From Lunularia cruciata (Eukaryota > Streptophyta > Marchantiopsida > Lunulariales > Lunulariaceae): 64,000 bases of DNA. Within the stretch, counting starts at the first letter, position 1. Each line of letters starts with the position of its first letter. Below are positions 11,949 to 25,300 of the stretch, one piece after another. The position numbers were made by a program, and so were the translations under genes. The DNA is taken from contig OX419761.1 in assembly GCA_948567375.1 (NCBI GenBank), positions 28,496,243 to 28,560,242 on the forward strand. The letters are read 5' to 3'. A model generated the notes under the pieces. The model saw nothing but the letters and a program-made list of their open reading frames with translations. It was not told where the DNA came from and ran no database searches.

Positions 11949-14164
11949 ACTATGCTTCAACGATCTTGAAAGGGCTTTCAAAGCTCTTCGTACCTTGTGT
12001 TCTTTCCAGGAGGACTTTCCAAATTTGGATTTGGACGACTCCAGTAATGGGATCATGGGAAATGGGATCATTTTACAATCGTGTGCAGAACACTACATAC
12101 TGCTAACATCGAAGTCTACGAATCTATGATACTGTCGATTTTGGGATCGTGTATCCAAGTGTACAATGCCGTACCCGTTTACTGCCTCGATCATTTGGGA
12201 GTGTTTCCAATGCTAGATATCATTAACGAACGCTGTCATCAAAATGCATTAGCGTGATTGCAAGTTGCCTACTTTGTATTTTTATTTGGTTGTTTCTATC
12301 TCTTCTAAAGGCTTTTCCCTTTCAGTGTGATGTTATCTCTTGCAATGGTCCTTAGAACTGGACGTACATTACCCATCAGCAGCCTCAACCGTCTCAAAAG
12401 GTTTTGCCAAATTCCCAAGCATGGATATTATAAGTCTTGCTACTACAAAAGGATAAGTACGGAATTGAGTTTTCGAAAGTGTCAAAAACTGGCCCTTGAG
12501 CGATGAAGACTAGTATATTGTTGGTGGAAGCCTATGCGAAGGCGGTTCGTTCCGAAGAAATGGTTCAATGTGATCCATCACAAGCGGGAAAGTAGCGATA
12601 GGTAGGTGTAAAACGAAAAGTTGATTGCTGCAAGAGGTAGTAGTAGGTTTTTGCCGTTTTATCTACTTCCGAGAGTGGGTTGTAAGATTCTATCGAGCAT
12701 GCAAAGTACACAGGGGAAGGGGGGGTTTGCGGGGGGCGGGGGAGATATAAGATCGTTATGGAAGAGATCGGATCAAATGAACTAATCCCACCTGACGTAA
12801 GGGGGATTAGAAGTATGTTAACGGCTGACATAGTCCTGTTATTTTACAGCTGAAGAGAGAGGAGGAGTTGCTGCTGCGAATGTACTTACATTAGGTGCTG
12901 CTATATTCTTAGGGGTGGTTGATATCACAGATGCATCTGATTCGTAATAGAAGTAAAGTACAGTAGATTGTAACAGATGGGGCTCATCTGCCATCTGCAG
13001 TTGGAATAAGAAGAGCATCTGAGTGTACTATCTGGAGGATAAAGTGGAAAGGTAAAAAGGATATGATGAACTGCTGCTCAGTACACTAATATGGGAGTCG
13101 GCAGTACACTATGCATGGAGAGACATGCACGCTAGAGTAAATTGCTACCACTTCAGATGTCCTTACCAACATCATTGGAGGTACATTGCAACATATCTAA
13201 CAAATAGAGGCAATTTCCATTATTCCAGGTATTCCAGTATGATGGCAACAGATAGTGTAAATGGCATCTCTATTTGGACTTAAAATCACGCCGAAAAGCT
13301 GCTGAGGCATACTTGAACTTCACCTCTCGAGCTAATCCTGTGCTCAATTCTCTAAGGGAGCAATGTGTTAACGCGTGCGCCTGTGCACCTGTCCACATCT
13401 GTACATGAAGAATCACAGCTATCTTACCCAAGGTACTTAAAATGTATGGTTAGAACGACAGACTAAGTCTCGATCCACGTTTCCAGCTAGAAAATTTGGA
13501 AGTGATTGCTGCAATGGCTCTGCCTTGTAATTGGCGGTTTAGACTTGAACTCAGTGATGGCATGTGGTGCTGAATCTGAGCTGATGGTAGCTTTTCCGTA
13601 AGTTGAGTTTAAAGATACAACTAAAGCACATAACCCTGTCCAGAATAGTACAGTTATGCAATTCCTTCGAAGCTAGTCTCGTCACCTTTATACATAAGAT
13701 GACGCGCATATGAACACATCTAGGACCGAATTGAATAAGCAAAAATGGATTGAAACGGAAAGCAGGCCAAACAGCGACATGCATCACTTTTCCCTATAAT
13801 GTGTGCTAAATGTGTCCGACTTGCGTTACTAATCTGGTAAAGGGGAATCTCTTGTACAATTTACCGCGGGCCAATGCAAGCAAACATTATTGATTATTAA
13901 ATCATCTCATAGTGCCACTATTACTTCTCGATTGTAGTCATGATTCAGAACTCTTGAAAGCATTTCCATGCGCTAGCTTATCTCCTCGTGACATACACTC
14001 TAGTTGGAAAGGATATACAATCTGTAGAATGCCAACCCTCTCTACATATAAACCTGATCCTCTCATAAAAGGTTGATCTCAAACAACGTAACTTATATCC
14101 TATCCCAATTGGAAGTATCCTATCTGACACTTATCAGCTCTTCAGCAAAAATTGATCATGATTG
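11949..14164. other. Intergenic DNA, no gene recognised
   Basis: Moderate GC. Contains G-rich runs near 12718-12742. Open frames are short and without domains. Nothing identifiable as transposon or RNA gene. Confidence 0.45.
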
Positions 14165-14263
14165 ACTTACTAAATAATTAGTCTCTCCCTTGTTCGGCTT
14201 GATGGGGTCTTCCCATCCTTCATTTTTTCTACGCGGTCGCCTTCTTACTTACTAAATAATTAG
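14165..14263 (+). repeat. Dispersed ~65-bp cassette, copy M2, with 17-bp flanking repeats
   Basis: A 65-bp core (14182-14246) lies between two identical 17-bp words, ACTTACTAAATAATTAG, at 14165-14181 and 14247-14263. The core contains a small hairpin, GATGGGGTCTTCCCATC, and the conserved end TCTACGCGGTCGCC. A perfect 17-bp direct repeat is the size expected for a retroposition-type target duplication. The core is about 45 bp near-identical to copy M4 and more loosely like M1 and M3. It has no terminal inverted repeats and is too short for a normal SINE. Alternatively the unit could behave like an inserted intron, since GT lies at its left edge and TACTAAAT..AG at its right. Confidence 0.7.
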
Positions 14264-14732
14264 AGATACAGAGTGTTGTTGTTTCTCCTTGTTTTAGAGA
14301 TCAGTGAGTAGATTCAAGATGAAGATACTACAACGTTGAGGAATAGAGAGGACATAAGAATACAGGTTAAGGAAGAAAAGAAAATGATGGTTGCGAAGAG
14401 TGGTATGCATAACTGGAGTACTAGGGCGTGTGAACAAGGATGACGGACATGGTGCTTTAAACGCATGCGGAAGAAGTCTCGGCTCTCCGTGTTCGTTAGG
14501 TGATATCGAAGGAGGACAGCTGCGACTATATCAGGAGTCAGGATGTATATCAAAGACCATGACAATGAGACCAGGGTGTTGAAACAAGGACTAGCGTCCT
14601 AGAGGCACGGAAAATGAGAAGTGTATTTTGAATATCCAGTGCAGAAACCACCCGAGCTGCTGTGTGAATCTGTTATCGTAGTGGTAGTCCGAAGGACAAT
14701 TATCCCAGTTGGAGGAGGAAACACGGATGTAT

Positions 14733-15104
14733 TAGGGGGTTTCAAAAATCCCTTCTCAGATTCTGTAAATTAATTTACGGGACGTCAAACCCTAATCTTG
14801 TAAATTGTTACGGGGTGCGTTGAAACAAACTCATTAGCTTTTCGAGAAATATTCCCTAGGCTTTAGAAATGTTAAGGAAATTGAAAACGTGCCCTGTAAA
14901 TATTTACGGTTACAGGTGGTCCATTCACTTTATCTAACAAAAATATAACAAAAAAGTGACCCGAAACGAAAACATTTCAAACTCTAAAATTTTATGCGCA
15001 ATTTCATAGATATACCTGTTTTGGTTTACGGACCCACAGAAAAAATTAGAGGATCCTTGCGGGGAATTGTGCATTCCCGTCAAAATCATTTTTGAAACCC
15101 CCTA
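14733..15104. mobile_element. MITE-like element, 372 bp
   Basis: Terminal inverted repeats TAGGGGGTTTCAAAAAT at the left (14733) and its exact complement at the right end (15104). Three internal near-palindromes of the form TGTAAAT..TTACGG are seen at about 14766, 14796 and 14895. There is no coding capacity. Size and TIRs fit a non-autonomous DNA transposon, perhaps PIF/Harbinger-like given the G-run terminus and nearby TTA, but the target duplication is not clear-cut, so the superfamily is inferred. Confidence 0.75.
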
Positions 15105-16302
15105 TTATACGTAAGGAACTTCGAGATTCATCAAGGTGATCCTCGGACTGGTCAAGAGCATTGGCAGGACTGTACTTCACACTGCGGAAGGTCCTATTCG
15201 AGACCATGAGAGTAGTGGCAGAGTGGAAGGAAATGTTGACGAAAATAGAGAACCGGTGAAGCCAGGAATACCGTTATATTATGTTATATTAGGGGGTTTC
15301 AGAAATACTTTTGATGATATCAAAGGGATAAATAACAATTTTGTAATATTTTTAGTGAACTTTGTAACTCGCCACTGAGATAATACCACAGTAATTTAAT
15401 GCAACTTATCTTCATTTCAAAAAATCAAATTTCCACTTATGGATGTTTAAGTGTGCCATAATATTAAATCAAATAGATGACATGGATGACAAATTGAACT
15501 ACCACGAGACTTGCATGAATCTATTTGAAAAATCAACGTCAACCAGCCCCAATAAGGCCAACGGGCGCCAACCTCATTGAAATGCAGGCCTCAGGTATCT
15601 TCGGACACCTTCCAGTGCCTTTTTGATACTTTTCTTGTATTCATTCTTGTATCATTAAAAAATATTTTAAATCAAATAATCTATTATTAAATTTATTTTA
15701 CACTTAAAATTTTATATTTGTTATATTTCCAAAAGAAATATTTTATTGGAGTTGTTAAAAATAAAGAACTTGAAAAAGATCTCCATATTCTACACCAATG
15801 TGCTTGTCGAACGTCCCCTATAGATTTTTCACACAGCTTTTAAAATACAATTTAAAAATTATACTAAACTTGGTGAAGTTATTTCTGAACCCACTGTTAT
15901 ACTAGCGTTTGCCCTTAGTACCCATGGGGCAAGGGCAGACCCAATTTTGGCTCCGGCTTCAACCGACCCACCCCTTGCACTACTGGGCAAGGACAATCCT
16001 TTGTATTATCTCCTGGTCTCATCTTAGAGGAGGAGGAGGAGAGAGGAGAGCTGGGATATCATTTTCATTCTCATAATTTTAACGTATTCTGGATAATGGA
16101 TGTCAATCGTTATAACACAATAGCCTATGTTCCAATAATTTATAAATTTTACGAGTTGTATAGTTCAGATATATTAGATACATTAGTTTTTTTATATTAA
16201 TACTATTTAACTCCATTGTATATTTTCTTTGATATCTTAAATACAATAGAATAGATTTCTTGTATAGATACCATTGGGGTTAGCTCCATTTTACTTCTTT
16301 TG
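15105..16302. other. Intergenic DNA with a solo MITE end
   Basis: TAGGGGGTTTCAGAAATACT at 15290-15309 is a single end of the MITE family at 14733-15104; no partner end was found downstream. The 80-residue frame that runs through it is not a recognisable gene. The rest becomes AT-rich with nothing assignable. Confidence 0.5.
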
Positions 16303-16368
16303 TCTCTCTCTTGTTAGGTTTGACCGGGAATTTGTATCCTTCGTATTGGTTATGCGGTCGCCTTTTCT
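16303..16368 (+). repeat. Dispersed ~65-bp cassette, copy M3
   Basis: Starts TCTCTCTCTTGTTAGG and ends ATGCGGTCGCCTTTTCTT, in register with M2 (TCTCTCCCTTGTTCGG...CGCGGTCGCCTTCTT). The central hairpin has decayed. Flanking T-rich words (TTTTACTTCTTTTGT and TTTCTACCTTTGT) resemble an eroded direct repeat but cannot be called firmly. Confidence 0.5.
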
Positions 16369-19300
16369 TTCTACCTTTGTCACAAGGTGCTTAGCTTTAC
16401 TCGGATCATTGAATTTGCCAAAAGTAGTTTGTTTGCGAGGCAGTAACACCTAAATCTAACTGCCACTAAGAATTGCCAAAACTAAAACTATGATTTATCA
16501 TTATAAAATAAGATGACATGATGCAAGAATAATTACATTCTTTTCCGTAATGTAGTATGGATAATTAGAGTTTATTTTTTGCAAATATTATCCACGCTTA
16601 TAGATGTCTCCAGATAAAATGAGTGAATATTTGCGAATTAAGATATTGAGTACATAAATAAGAATAAAATTTTCACAGTTATTTTGAAAATCTTATAAAA
16701 AATATTAAAAACATTTCTTTCTTATTTGGAGAAAAAAATATAAATTTTTTAATACTCTATTAATTTAAATTGTATCTATTTATGAAATATATCAAATATA
16801 TATATATCAAATAGTCATGTTACAATCCCTCGTATTTGTATTTAATGCTAATACTATAATTTATATATTATAATATAATAGTACTTGCAAATTACACTGA
16901 AAGATTATTTATAAAAATTAATTTTCTATAACCTAATCAGTATGAATTGTATATGCAGTATTCATGAACATTATTCAACAAAATGTCTTAAAATATTTGT
17001 GAACTAATTAATATCATTTGTTTCCCTAGGCGCAAGAGTACAGAATAGACCAAAGCTTCTGAAAATAATATCTGGTTACTTTTTAGCACTGATCTATATA
17101 AGTTGAGGATGGGTGCGGATAGATCAATATCGATGAAAATTTTATCTTTTGATGACCTGCATCTCTTGACATGTTTCTTCGCGTAGTCCAACATATTAGT
17201 CCAGTCTTCTGCTACAGTAATCCAGTCAGGTTTGCTCCTCCTGAGCAGAAGTAATTTGCCTTACCCAACTTTCTAACTACAACCAACTCCTCTTGTGCCC
17301 AATGCATGTACGTCTTGAGTGATAGGTGGACTGCGGCTTTACCTCGTCTCCAAAGTTGTTGACGTTAAAACGTAAAACATTTAGACAGGAGTAGGACTTA
17401 AGAAGAGCTCACATTTGGCATTCAACTTACGATACTCGAAATGGGCAATTTAATAGTATTCTTTCTCCTCTTTTGCAAACGTGAGTTACACGTGACATTC
17501 GACTGACAAATAAATTCTCCTCAAGCAGTGCACAAATAAATAAGTGCACTGCTTGAGCCTGTCTTCAGGGAAGTGAGTATAACCCGAGTTCTTCGATTCC
17601 AACCCGAGTATCTAACTGTCACATTGGTTCGCATAGCATCCGATGGGATGTTGAGTCTTTCGGTGACTTGGGATACCGGATAAGTCGAAGTGCCAAGTTT
17701 GAAATACTGTGAAATTTACACGACTCTGTAGAATTGGTGAAACGACTATAATGTATGATAGGTACTACCAGGTTGTTCGGAGAAATTGTTGGCATTTACA
17801 ATGTTAATATAAGCATGCGATTGGAAGTACGATAGACGAGGAGTGTAGTCTATCGAAACTACACGCTTGTCAGTTTCCAGGTTTCTTCGGTGGGGTGGAG
17901 ATAGAGAAAGATTAAGAAGTATTGTCGTAAAGTTGATGCCGATTTCAAAAATAGTGATCAGTTCAAGCATGCTTTCCTGCAAATGGCGAAGTTATAGTGT
18001 CTTGTACGGCATGACGGGTTTTCTAACTATATCCTTGTACGGCGTGATGGCCCTCCATCGTTTTGCTACCTTACTCGTGTCGCGTCCCCCTATTATTAGG
18101 TCGAGGCTATTCTTATCATTTGTGCTTACCGTTGCAAAACTTGGTGACCGTCCCGGATCTGCCATCTGTTTGGAGTGTTCCAAACTCAATCCAAAATACA
18201 AGACTAGTTGAGTGCCATGCATTGTACGAACTAGCGTCTTTTATGAATGGTGGAAATTTATTATAATTTAATATTTGATAGAGTTAAATTTTTTCTAAAT
18301 ACTTAATTTATAAATAAATATTTTATTTTTTAAATTCAAAATTTTTATATGCACTAATTTTTTAATGTATCATTTAGAGTATATTTTTAATAATTAACTA
18401 AATACTATAGGCTACTAAATAGATGACTAGAAAGAGAAAATTAAATATTATTCAATATCTCTGATTGAAATTTGATAAATTATTATCAAATTAAAAACCA
18501 TTTCTATATATTTAATAAACCATTTATGCAAATGTGTTCAAATGATATTACAACAACTAAATCATGATGGAACTTTTGCAGAAAACTCTATATCTTAACT
18601 GCATTGGAATGATCTCGAAATTCAAGCTTTATACATATTGAAATATTATCTGAAATTAAACATGAAATAAAAATTATAGATATCATATTATTGAGTATTT
18701 ATGTAATCACTTTCTTTAATTTATAACTTTCAGATTGATTATAAACATAATAATTTTAATATAAATAATGTGATAGCATGTTAGTTTATAACCTGACATA
18801 ACTGAGATTTTTTATTGATTGTGAATAAATTTTATTTGGAACGTAATTCTTTCAATAAAAATGTTATTTTAGATTTATTTTATTATTTATAATTCCATTT
18901 AAAATTCAGTTAATACTTCAAATGTAATATATCTTGACTAGGTTAAGACAAAAAAGACTTATCCAATCTAAGAATATTTTATTGAACTCCACAACTTAGA
19001 AGATTGAATTCAAACTCATAAACTAAAATAGATGTCAAAAACTTTAAATATTTGATTTGTATATGACACCAAAGATAGGTTAAGTAATATCTTGATTAAA
19101 GTTGGTAAAATTTAGTATAGATTTAATGACAAATTTTTTTACATAAATACTTTAAATCTTGCATATGTAAAATGTGAAAAATTGGACTTCATGTTATCCT
19201 CATGTTGGTAGGGTAGTTTCTATAGAAGCATGTGCTATATTGGTCCCTTTTAGGTAATAGGTTCTTATATCATGGGTACCTTTTTTTTTAGATCTATTAC

Positions 19301-22239
19301 AATAAAGAATTTACAATTTTGAATTTTGAATCATCTCTTTGATTGGGTTACAACCTACTAACCTTCTGTCTAGGAACATTTAGTGGATCACAATGAACAT
19401 ATGTACACTCACACCCTTACTAACATCCTCACTAATGCACTTTTATCTAATAAAGTTTGGATTCTCTCTTGTGGAGAGCAAGGCTATGGAATGTACTATA
19501 AGCCTCTTCATTTATTGAGGACTTCCTATTTACCTTTAATGAATTTACTAAAGCTCTTTGATTGTGGTTGGGTCTACAAGTGGTATCTTCCTAGAGCTCC
19601 TATATCAATGTGCATGTGGTTCTCTACATGACACACTAGACATACAATGTGCAGTAGATGGAGAACACACTAGAGTTAATGATACAGTCCAAGATACAAT
19701 GACATAGACCCTATGAGATACACAATCTCAAGTTCAAATTGAGTAATGGTTGGAGCTACAAAGACACCTCTCCAACATGTGGTAACAAATATTATTACAT
19801 TCTTATATGGTTGATATATCTTGCACGACTCAGTGGTTGTGAACCCCTATGAGCAAACCAATTAGCATGAGCCAACATATAGGCGAGAGTAGCAATGACC
19901 ATTGCCACTTGGAACAAGAAGTACCATCATATACCGAGCCTATCCTCTAATACCTTTGTGGTTTTGGTTATTTAGATTTTGGATACTCACATCACCACTT
20001 TGATAGTCTTCTCAAGGAAGAAGTCCAAGGTTCCTTGTAAAGGAGGGGGTGCTAAGTGTCTCTCCAACCATGCACACCTACTATAATGAACAGTTAGTAT
20101 CAATGAATTTACAATACTCTAAAGCTTTGGTTTTTAATAAACCAGCAATAGCAATAGGAATACCCATAGCATCTAATGTCCTCCCTCCTCATTTGCAAAA
20201 CTATATCATTGAAGACCTCTATTATGATGTTCTACACTAGCTTACTTTATTTTTAGTTTCTTTATCATAGTTTACTTTGATTTTGCACTCCTTTTGCATG
20301 CCTTAGCGTTACGTGACCATGGGGCCTCACACTCTCTCTATCTCCCTTTGCATTGATGGTGCCCTTGTACTCCTTTTAGTTTTCCTTCTAGTTATTTTAT
20401 GATGCTTTTTGCACTTTCAAAAAAATTACCTTCTTGGCAGTATAATTGGTTTAGTCAGTATGTCTAGAACTAGAATTTGCAGACAATTATTCACAGTATC
20501 GTGAATATTTTTTGTAACCAATGCGCACCCTAAACCTAGAGTTTATTCTTCTAACTTTCTCGTTATAACGTAGAAGAGTAAACATTGATAGAACATTACA
20601 ATCCCTTTCTACTTACTTGATGGAGGAAAATCTTGATAATCTATCCTCTCTATGAATGGCTGGCTTGAAGCGATCCCACCTTACCATAATAGGAAATTCT
20701 CATGTTCCTTCTTTACTAAATTGGACTTTATAATGTTTAATTATGTTTTAGTATGGGCACTTCCATTTACAATTCGTCGCTTGATTTATTCAGTATCTAG
20801 CTTATCAACCGAATTGGTAATCTAGTTCGAGTTTTTATTGGGTTCTACTAATAAGTAAGATGAGTTTACATATATCAACTATTAATATAAAATAAAATGT
20901 GATATTTTCCTAAAATCGGGATGAAAAGATGAATTCATAAAATTTAACCGAATGTGACCGTTTCCATCTTTAATCTCAATCAAATAAATAAAGATTACAT
21001 ATATTGGAGGATATGGATTTGACAAATAACGATTATAAGTAGAAGGATTTATAGATTATGCTCTATGTTGAATAACTGTAGGGTCATTGCTAGAAATTTG
21101 AGATTATTTCTGTGAACTTTTTTGAATCCGCTTTAACTTCTGGGAGATGGCCTTCTTTGGTGTTTCCTAGACTTTTTAAGAGATTCCTTTACTTGAGGTC
21201 GCCTTGACACTCTTAGGAGAAAAGTTTGAACTTGAACTCTTATTTCCCATGCATTATTTAAAAACTCCATCTAGGCCCTGTATAATTTTAAATTCATCAC
21301 TCAAATTTCACTCATTTTACATAGTCACATAGTACAATGTGACTGAATTCACGCGCAGAAATATTACAACTTTCAATTAACAAAGTTTTGTTGTCAATCG
21401 TCACGTGACCACGCACGTCCAGGTAAGGGTTAAGCTCCAAACACGGATTACTATAAAGTCCATATCGACTTAAATTGACGATGAAGTGCAGTTAATGATA
21501 AAGCACTGATGATGGTTCAGAGCTGCTTCGACGTTTTATAATAATGCAGGGTTTAACGCACGATGGGGAAGGTTCGACAAACGGGGTCGTCGTAATATGT
21601 TGATTGCAGCGAAAGGATTTGGGTGTACCGCCTGTAGATCATATCGAGAATGTAGTTCCGTATATTTCGTCGGAGGTTGGGGCAAATTGACTGACGGACG
21701 CAATGATTGAACGGATGACGGACGCAAGCATCGAGGAAAGAGCGCAGGCTTTTTGATGCTTCGTTCGTCCTTCGTTCGTTCCACCAAAGGAGGAGGAGGG
21801 GCGAAGTTTGTCGTAGAGTTTGAAGGAAGTTCATGGCTCTTGCTTGGTTGCGCAGTGTACGAGAACAGCACCGCCACTTCTCTCCGAACTGCTATCACTA
21901 GTGCTGTTACTTTTTGAATTCCACCATCTAGCCTGGCTGCATACGTGTGGTCCACAAACACTTGTCATGGAACTAATTGCCTTCCCGCTAACAGTATCTG
22001 ACTGTCGCCACAGCACATGACGACTCAAAAGGACGACTTCACTTTCATTTACTTACTTGTCAGCAGAGAGAGAAAGGATGACAGACAGTTGAATTGTTGT
22101 TGTCTTTGCCACTGTTCCTTAAAGAGTATCTACCTGCATATGCAGGGTGCACGACGGTTTTCCTAGCGAGCCATGGATATAATTCACTTTATTATTGTCT
22201 TGAAGAAAGGTCTTTATCTTGTATCCTTTGATCTAGACT
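16369..22239. other. AT-rich intergenic DNA with GC-richer islands
   Basis: Long AT-rich stretches separated by islands at about 17.2-18.25 kb and 21.4-22.2 kb. The islands have open frames of 114 (17867-18211, plus) and 141 residues (21536-21961, minus), but neither shows a domain, composition or pattern I can defend. A direct repeat TTGTACGGCRTGAYGG occurs near 18000 and 18033. A hairpin at 17520-17557 is listed separately. Confidence 0.45.
17520..17557. repeat. Perfect 14-bp inverted repeat (hairpin)
   Basis: CTCAAGCAGTGCAC (17520-17533) and its exact complement (17544-17557) are separated by a 10-base A/T loop. No flanking duplication is evident. It could be a transcribed hairpin or a foldback relic. 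Confidence 0.85.
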
Positions 22240-22306
22240 TCTGTCTTGAATCGGCTTCATGGGTCTTCCCATCCTTCATTTTTTCTACGCCGTCGTCCTT
22301 TCTCTC
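22240..22306 (+). repeat. Dispersed ~65-bp cassette, copy M4
   Basis: The stretch from CGGCTTCATGGG to CTACGCCGTCG is almost identical to M2 over about 45 bp, including the ATGGG-TCTT-CCCAT hairpin. It has the same orientation as the other copies. No clear flanking duplication. Confidence 0.65.
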
Positions 22307-25300
22307 TTAAATCTCAAGGGGTTCACGCTGGCGGGGCCCAGGTAATTCGTTTATCTTCCTGTGCTACTGATGTAAACAATTATCGAGGAATGTTTATTTG
22401 AATTTTGACCACATTCTTTTAAAGATACAAACAAAAAAAGACCTGGAATTAATTTTATTTATGTTTCTCCCTTTCAATTTTGAACCGGAGCTCATCAATT
22501 TCTGGCTTCCTTTCCGGATGAATTTCAGAAAGGGTCCTAAACTTAGCTACATTTTTCACTGTATAGAACTTCAATATATAAAACTTATAAGAATACCACC
22601 AAATGATTTTCTTCTCGTACTTGTAGTTTTGTATATGAAATCCTTTATATAAAAAGCCTTTTGACTCTTGGGGTCCACTATATATTTCATTGTTCCTTGT
22701 TGTATTATAGAAAATAAACTCCTTTGATTGTATACACTAAATTCACAATCTAATATAAATAGAATAAGATCTTGATCACCTCCACCAGAAATTAGTTCTT
22801 ATTTGTTAAAAGTAAAAGGTCTGCATGTAGTTTTTATTTGATTAGGAGAAAGTCTCTCATCCTTTTTATTGTAAACAAGGATTAAAAACTAACAAGCCAT
22901 CTTAAACTATTTTGTAAAACTATGTAAATATGATTATCTTAATAAGCAACTTATGAAAATACTTTGTCACTAAGTCCATTTAAAACCCTCTCGTACAAAT
23001 TTTGGTAAAAGCTTTGGTTCTTCTGACTCAATTATTGACAAGGTATATAATTTATATCATGCATCTTTTTCCCTGGAGATGGGTAATTTTGAAGATTAAA
23101 AGTAAACATCTAATTTTGAACAAGTCTTTTATATAAACTTCAATAAAACAATAAAACTTCATTCTTTACAAAGTGTAAGGTATGATCAAATAAGCTTCTC
23201 TACTACATAAGGAATGTATCAATATGTTCATACCTTGGTTTTGGTGATTGCACTAAAGAGAGTCTTTGAATCTACACAACTATTTTTACAATTATTTTGC
23301 TTTCATTGTGTTCTAGTAACTTAAGGATGGTGCATGTATACTAGTTTCTTCAATGCTGCATTACGCATTGAGTAACATAATTTTGGTATCAACTTTAAGA
23401 ATTTCTAGTCAAGTGATGCAAGAAGTGTTATGAGTGTTTGTAGATTTCATCAATTTCCAACCAAAGTAAACATTAATTTGTAGTCAATTCTTTATTGCTA
23501 TTCAAAGACTCTTGTAACAAGATAAAAATTTATTTGATATGCTTTAATGTCATCTTTCACTATTTATAGCCCTTTGGAGGAAATTTCTTTCTTCTTGTTT
23601 GGTAGTAAGACCAATCTCCAAGTATTTACTTTCAAAGTTGACCTCATCTTTTTACCAATTTTGATTCTGTCGATTTTTCTTATTATGACTCCAATTCAAA
23701 GGCAATATTATCACTTGAGTTACAATGAATTTGCGAGACAAAATTTTTCAAATTGATGGAGTTAACATTGAATTATATTCTTGTATTCATCTCTATCATT
23801 CTCCCTAAGATTTATTGTTGTGGAGTATGAATAATAATTGAATCACTAGGATATAGAAAATTTCTATGGGTTAAAAAATAATTTGGATATTTAAAGGATC
23901 ATCATCATAATGTATATCATCTTGTAGGGTCTTGTCTATATGTCTTTGAAAGCAAGGTTGATGTAGCAAAAAGTGAAAGATGAAAGATAGAAGAAAATTA
24001 TGCAAAGTATTATTGTACATGATATGGAAATCCTTAACATTGTTATGGCCTTCATTTTCTCAAATTTTATTCTTGTTGTGATCATTTGCAAAAATCTTGT
24101 CATCAAATCAAATTTAATTACCTTGGAAATTACCTCTTGTTTTATCTTAATAATATACATTGGAAACCTTGGCTATTTATATTATCCAACATGGATTTTG
24201 GATCTAGCTTACTCCTCTCCTAGTTTGAAAAAGTACACATAGGTTCTACAACCATATACTTTTAAATGATTGATATAAGTGATATTGTTAGCAAGCTTCT
24301 CAAACAATGAACAATTTATGTGAGAGATGTTGTTGAGCTATAACACCTAATTAACTATTTGAATTTGCTTCATCTCATGATTTTCTCCAATTACTACGCT
24401 TCATGTTATTTCTTCTAAGCTCTAATCATATTTTCAATAGTTCAATTTTAGTTAGGAGTTTTATCTATAGTCAAGAAAACACAAGGAAAGTAGAATTTGA
24501 TGAAAGTTCTTGTCAATTTCCTCTCTTGTTTGAATGCAAGCATGAAACCTTGCATGAGTAATACTTTCCAACAATTTAAAAAAAATGTAGATATCATTTT
24601 AAAGGTCTAACTCTTCCTTTGAATGAAATAAATTAATTAATACAAGTCAAGGATATTAAAATTTTTTTATAAAGATGATTTTGTAATGTACCACAAAACA
24701 TCCAAGTAAATCAAGTATTATAAATATGGGGATAAAAATAGGGAATTATTAAGGATATTTTATTTTTATTGATTTGCAAAAATATGCATCTCATATAGTA
24801 AGTGATCACTTGATAGTCTTTGGCATTCCTGTATGTGTTTCCTTTCTTGATCCTAATTCTTCCTCCTTTTTCCATATCTTTATTTGGGAGATTATGCAAC
24901 CACTAAAAGCTTAGATATCTTATTTGTTGGTACAATGTATATCTTTATGCACAAGTTGTGAAAGTTTTCATTTGATGAACAGAGAGTTCAATAAAATCTT
25001 AATGGTTGTGGGAGATTTTGGAATTAATTTTTCCAATCTATTGTGTTATGCTTTTTACTACTACTAGATTTGATAAATCAAAATTGGTTATGAAAATGAT
25101 ATGTGAAGTATCTACTAGTTTAGCCAAGGAATGTAATAGTATGGAAGTTTACTATAGAAATAAAATATTAAGCATCTTAATTGAGTGTAAGATGCTATAC
25201 TCAACCACAAAAAGAGAAGGAATGATATTTCAAGAAGGATAAAGGTATGTCTATTTTCCCAAACCAAAACAATTCAAGAGGAAAGGTAGTTAGAATTTAA

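Noticed and set aside
17867..18211. 114-residue plus-strand frame in a GC-richer island
   Set aside because: Overlapping frames of similar length exist on the other strand, and neither matches anything I recognise.
21536..21961. 141-residue minus-strand frame
   Set aside because: Pro/Arg/Ser-rich with no domain; several other frames overlap. It could be an exon of an unknown gene, but the sequence alone does not support that.
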